The notes under the pieces: generated by a model | Databases searched by the model: none | Seen by the model: only the letters and a program-made list of their open reading frames with translations | What the model was told of the DNA's origin: nothing | Made by a program: the position numbers and the translations under genes | Source of the DNA: an uncultured Chromatiaceae bacterium | GTDB lineage: Bacteria > Pseudomonadota > Gammaproteobacteria > Enterobacterales > Alteromonadaceae | Reading direction: 5' to 3' | DNA: 24,827 nt | NCBI GenBank assembly: GCA_946482615.1 | Contig: CAMLSF010000044.1 | Span: 1-24,827, forward strand | Shown here: piece after piece, positions 22,960 through 24,827 of the stretch | Numbering within the stretch: position 1 is the first letter of the stretch | How the letters are laid out: the number at the start of each line of letters is the position of its first letter

Positions 22960-24777
22960 ATGTTTAAAAAATCTTTGCTGGCGACTTTAGTCGTTGGCTT
23001 GCCTGCTTTTGTATTGACCGCTCAGGCGGACGACAGTTCAGACGATCCACTGGAACACATCAGTATTTATGCCACCCGTCAGGCGCAGCCTGTACATCAG
23101 ATTTTATCTTCAGTCACAGTGCTTGACCGCGGGCAAATTGAACAGGCTCAGGTGTCTGATCTGCCTGCTTTATTGCGTCAGGTGGCTGGTGTACAAATCA
23201 GCCGCTCTGGTGGCAAAGGCCAGACCAACACTGTGTTTTTGCGGGGTGGGGCAGCAGGTCATACGCTGGTACTGGTTGATGGTGTCCGTACTGGTTCTGC
23301 CACTTTAGGTTATGCTTCTCTGGCTGAACTCTCTTTGCAACAAATCGAACAAATTGAAGTGATTAAGGGACCAAAAGCTGCTTTATATGGCTCGGACGCT
23401 TTAGCTGGTGTGATAGCTATCACCACACGCAAAGCAGATCACACCTCAGTGCAGTTAAAAACCGGCCGGTATCAAAGCCATGAAGCCGATATTGCCACCA
23501 GCCAGCAGTATGGTGCTTTGAAGGTACGCACGAATTTAGGCTGGTCTGATACCGAAGGTTTTGATGTGCGCCCTGGCACACAAGCGGACAAAGATGGTTT
23601 TGATCAACGTTATGGCAAGTTAGGTGCAGAGTACAACACAGAGTATGGCCTCTGGTCTGCCGATCACAATGTACTCAGAAGCCGGGGCCAGTATGACTTT
23701 GATCCCACGTGGGGGCCAGGCGCTGATCAGGTGGAAACTAAAACCAACCAAAGCCGTTTAGGCTGGGCATTGGATGGCGATAAATCCAGTCAGAAACTGA
23801 GTATCTCTCAGAATCAGACGGAAGATTTAAACTGGGGTGAAGACAGTCCGGCCAGTTTATTTGAAACCGAACGGCATGAACTGGATTATCAATACAGCCG
23901 TAAGCTAACGAGCAGTTTAACTGCATTAACTGGTGTGAACTGGTATCAGGAAGATGTGTCCGGCAGCGATTTGGGTTATGACGTTGATTCCCGTATCAAT
24001 AAAGCTGTGTTTGCCGGTGTCAGTTATCAATCCGGAGCCTGGTTAGCCGATGTCACGGGCCGCCATGATAAACAAAGTCAGTATGGCCACTACAACACCT
24101 ATGAACTGGGGTTAGGTTATCAACTGACCAACGAATTATTGGTACGAGCCAGCCGCAGCAGCGCTTTTAAAGCACCAAGCTTTAACGACCTGTATTACCC
24201 TTTTAGCGGTAACAAAGATTTAGCGCCTGAAACTGCAACCTCGGATGAATTGGGATTAAAGTACCGTAGTGGTGAGCTGCAGATCGAAAGCTCTGTTTAT
24301 CAGCAGAATGTCAACAATCTGATCCAATGGGCTCCGGCTGAGGATGGCAACTGGGTACCCCAAAACGTCGGCGAAGCGAAAATCAAAGGGGCTGAACTCA
24401 GTGTCAGTCATAACTGGCAACAGCTGCATCAGCAACTGGCTTACAGCTATACGGATGCCAAAGATGAAACCACAGATGAGCCTCTGATCAAACGTTCTAA
24501 GCATACAGTGCACTGGCAGGGCGCTTATCAGTGGCAGAATTGGCGGCTATTTGTGACTTCGGACTACCAGAGTGATTTCCAGACAGGTGATTTTGCCACA
24601 CCTCAACTGGGTGGATACACTTTATGGGGGGCAGGGGTCAGTTACGACTTAAGTAATGAGCTACAAATTGCGGCTAAAGCCGACAACCTGACCAATAAAG
24701 ATTATCTGTACCTGCCAGGTTATGCCACAGCAGGGGCTGAATGGTCTTTACGTTTACACTGGACCCCTGATTTTTAA
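22960..24777 (+). CDS. btuB: TonB-dependent vitamin B12 outer-membrane receptor
   Basis: BtuB binds cobalamins at the cell surface and imports them through the outer membrane using TonB energy. The 605-residue protein (E. coli 614) has a signal peptide (MFKKSLLATLVVGLPAFVLTAQA, cleaved about residue 23, given here in part: KKSLL..LTAQA), a TonB-box/plug region (about 28-150: ISIYATR, LPALLRQVAGVQISRSGG, VFLRGG, VLVDGVRTGSA, IEVIKGPKAALYGSDALAGVI) and a 22-strand barrel ending in LRLHWTPDF with a C-terminal Phe. ATG 22960 has GGGAG 5 nt upstream; a TTG at 22948 precedes it in frame but would begin in the Shine-Dalgarno. Preceded by a cobalamin riboswitch, which supports substrate identity. Confidence 0.95.
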   Translation: MFKKSLLATLVVGLPAFVLTAQADDSSDDPLEHISIYATRQAQPVHQILSSVTVLDRGQIEQAQVSDLPALLRQVAGVQISRSGGKGQTNTVFLRGGAAGHTLVLVDGVRTGSATLGYASLAELSLQQIEQIEVIKGPKAALYGSDALAGVIAITTRKADHTSVQLKTGRYQSHEADIATSQQYGALKVRTNLGWSDTEGFDVRPGTQADKDGFDQRYGKLGAEYNTEYGLWSADHNVLRSRGQYDFDPTWGPGADQVETKTNQSRLGWALDGDKSSQKLSISQNQTEDLNWGEDSPASLFETERHELDYQYSRKLTSSLTALTGVNWYQEDVSGSDLGYDVDSRINKAVFAGVSYQSGAWLADVTGRHDKQSQYGHYNTYELGLGYQLTNELLVRASRSSAFKAPSFNDLYYPFSGNKDLAPETATSDELGLKYRSGELQIESSVYQQNVNNLIQWAPAEDGNWVPQNVGEAKIKGAELSVSHNWQQLHQQLAYSYTDAKDETTDEPLIKRSKHTVHWQGAYQWQNWRLFVTSDYQSDFQTGDFATPQLGGYTLWGAGVSYDLSNELQIAAKADNLTNKDYLYLPGYATAGAEWSLRLHWTPDF

Positions 24778-24783
24778 TCACCA

Positions 24784-24807
24784 GGGTCAGAGCCCTGGCT
24801 CTGACCC
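24784..24807. repeat. Perfect 11-bp hairpin after btuB (terminator or REP-like element)
   Basis: GGGTCAGAGCC (24784-24794) and GGCTCTGACCC (24797-24807) form a perfect stem with a 2-base loop 7 nt after the btuB stop. No T run follows directly (AAATTGTTTT). GGGTCAGAG-type palindromes are common as REP elements near RAYT transposases in related bacteria, as I remember it; the window ends too soon to tell. Confidence 0.6.
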
Positions 24808-24827
24808 AAATTGTTTTAAGCCTTAAG

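Noticed and set aside
22706..22990. 94-codon forward ORF through the riboswitch and ERIC-like repeat
   Set aside because: It spans structured non-coding RNA and the btuB start in another frame; no protein similarity.

Overview
The window is a 24.8-kb chromosomal segment of a gammaproteobacterium. Gene order (nrdR-ribD-ribE-ribBA-ribH-nusB-thiL-pgpA, then xseB-ispA-dxs facing pomA-pomB-thiI) and protein similarity to Vibrio, Shewanella and E. coli families suggest an Alteromonadales/Chromatiaceae-type aquatic bacterium, possibly Rheinheimera-like; the genus is a guess from memory. Genes are densely packed, base composition looks even, and I see no prophage, IS transposase, CRISPR, tRNA or rRNA. 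Most genes are housekeeping; the novelty is in regulatory DNA and a few altered domains.

Layout. 1-253 (-) is the 5' part of a yaiL/DUF2058 gene, divergent from a DEAD-box RNA helicase (392-1708). A cold-shock protein gene follows, with a long cspA-like leader (1751-2210). dinB (-) has LexA-like boxes upstream and is divergent from glyA. From 4947 to 10802 lies a forward vitamin/RNA block: nrdR, ribD, ribE, ribBA (riboflavin), ribH, nusB, thiL (thiamin pyrophosphate) and pgpA (phosphatidylglycerol). A 1014-residue membrane sensor with a degenerate GGDEF domain follows (10826-13870). The reverse operon xseB-ispA-dxs (isoprenoid precursors; Dxs uses the TPP made by ThiL) is divergent from pomA-pomB (Na+-type flagellar stator, with a FliA-type -10 element), then thiI. 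A reverse pair, vanZ-like and panE, converges on thiI. The reverse yajQ gene is divergent from btuB, which has a cobalamin riboswitch.

Most notable: (1) the btuB cobalamin riboswitch carries a ~130-bp ERIC-like palindromic repeat inserted between two conserved aptamer segments, followed by two mutually exclusive hairpins at the ribosome binding site; (2) the GGDEF sensor has AGEQF in place of GG(D/E)EF but keeps an RxxD inhibitory site at the canonical spacing; (3) the ribBA C-terminal GTP cyclohydrolase II domain has lost its zinc cysteines; (4) thiL appears to have its Shine-Dalgarno bridged to the start codon by a hairpin that also looks like the nusB terminator; (5) -10 hexamers of several genes lie inside or against the terminator hairpin of the preceding gene.
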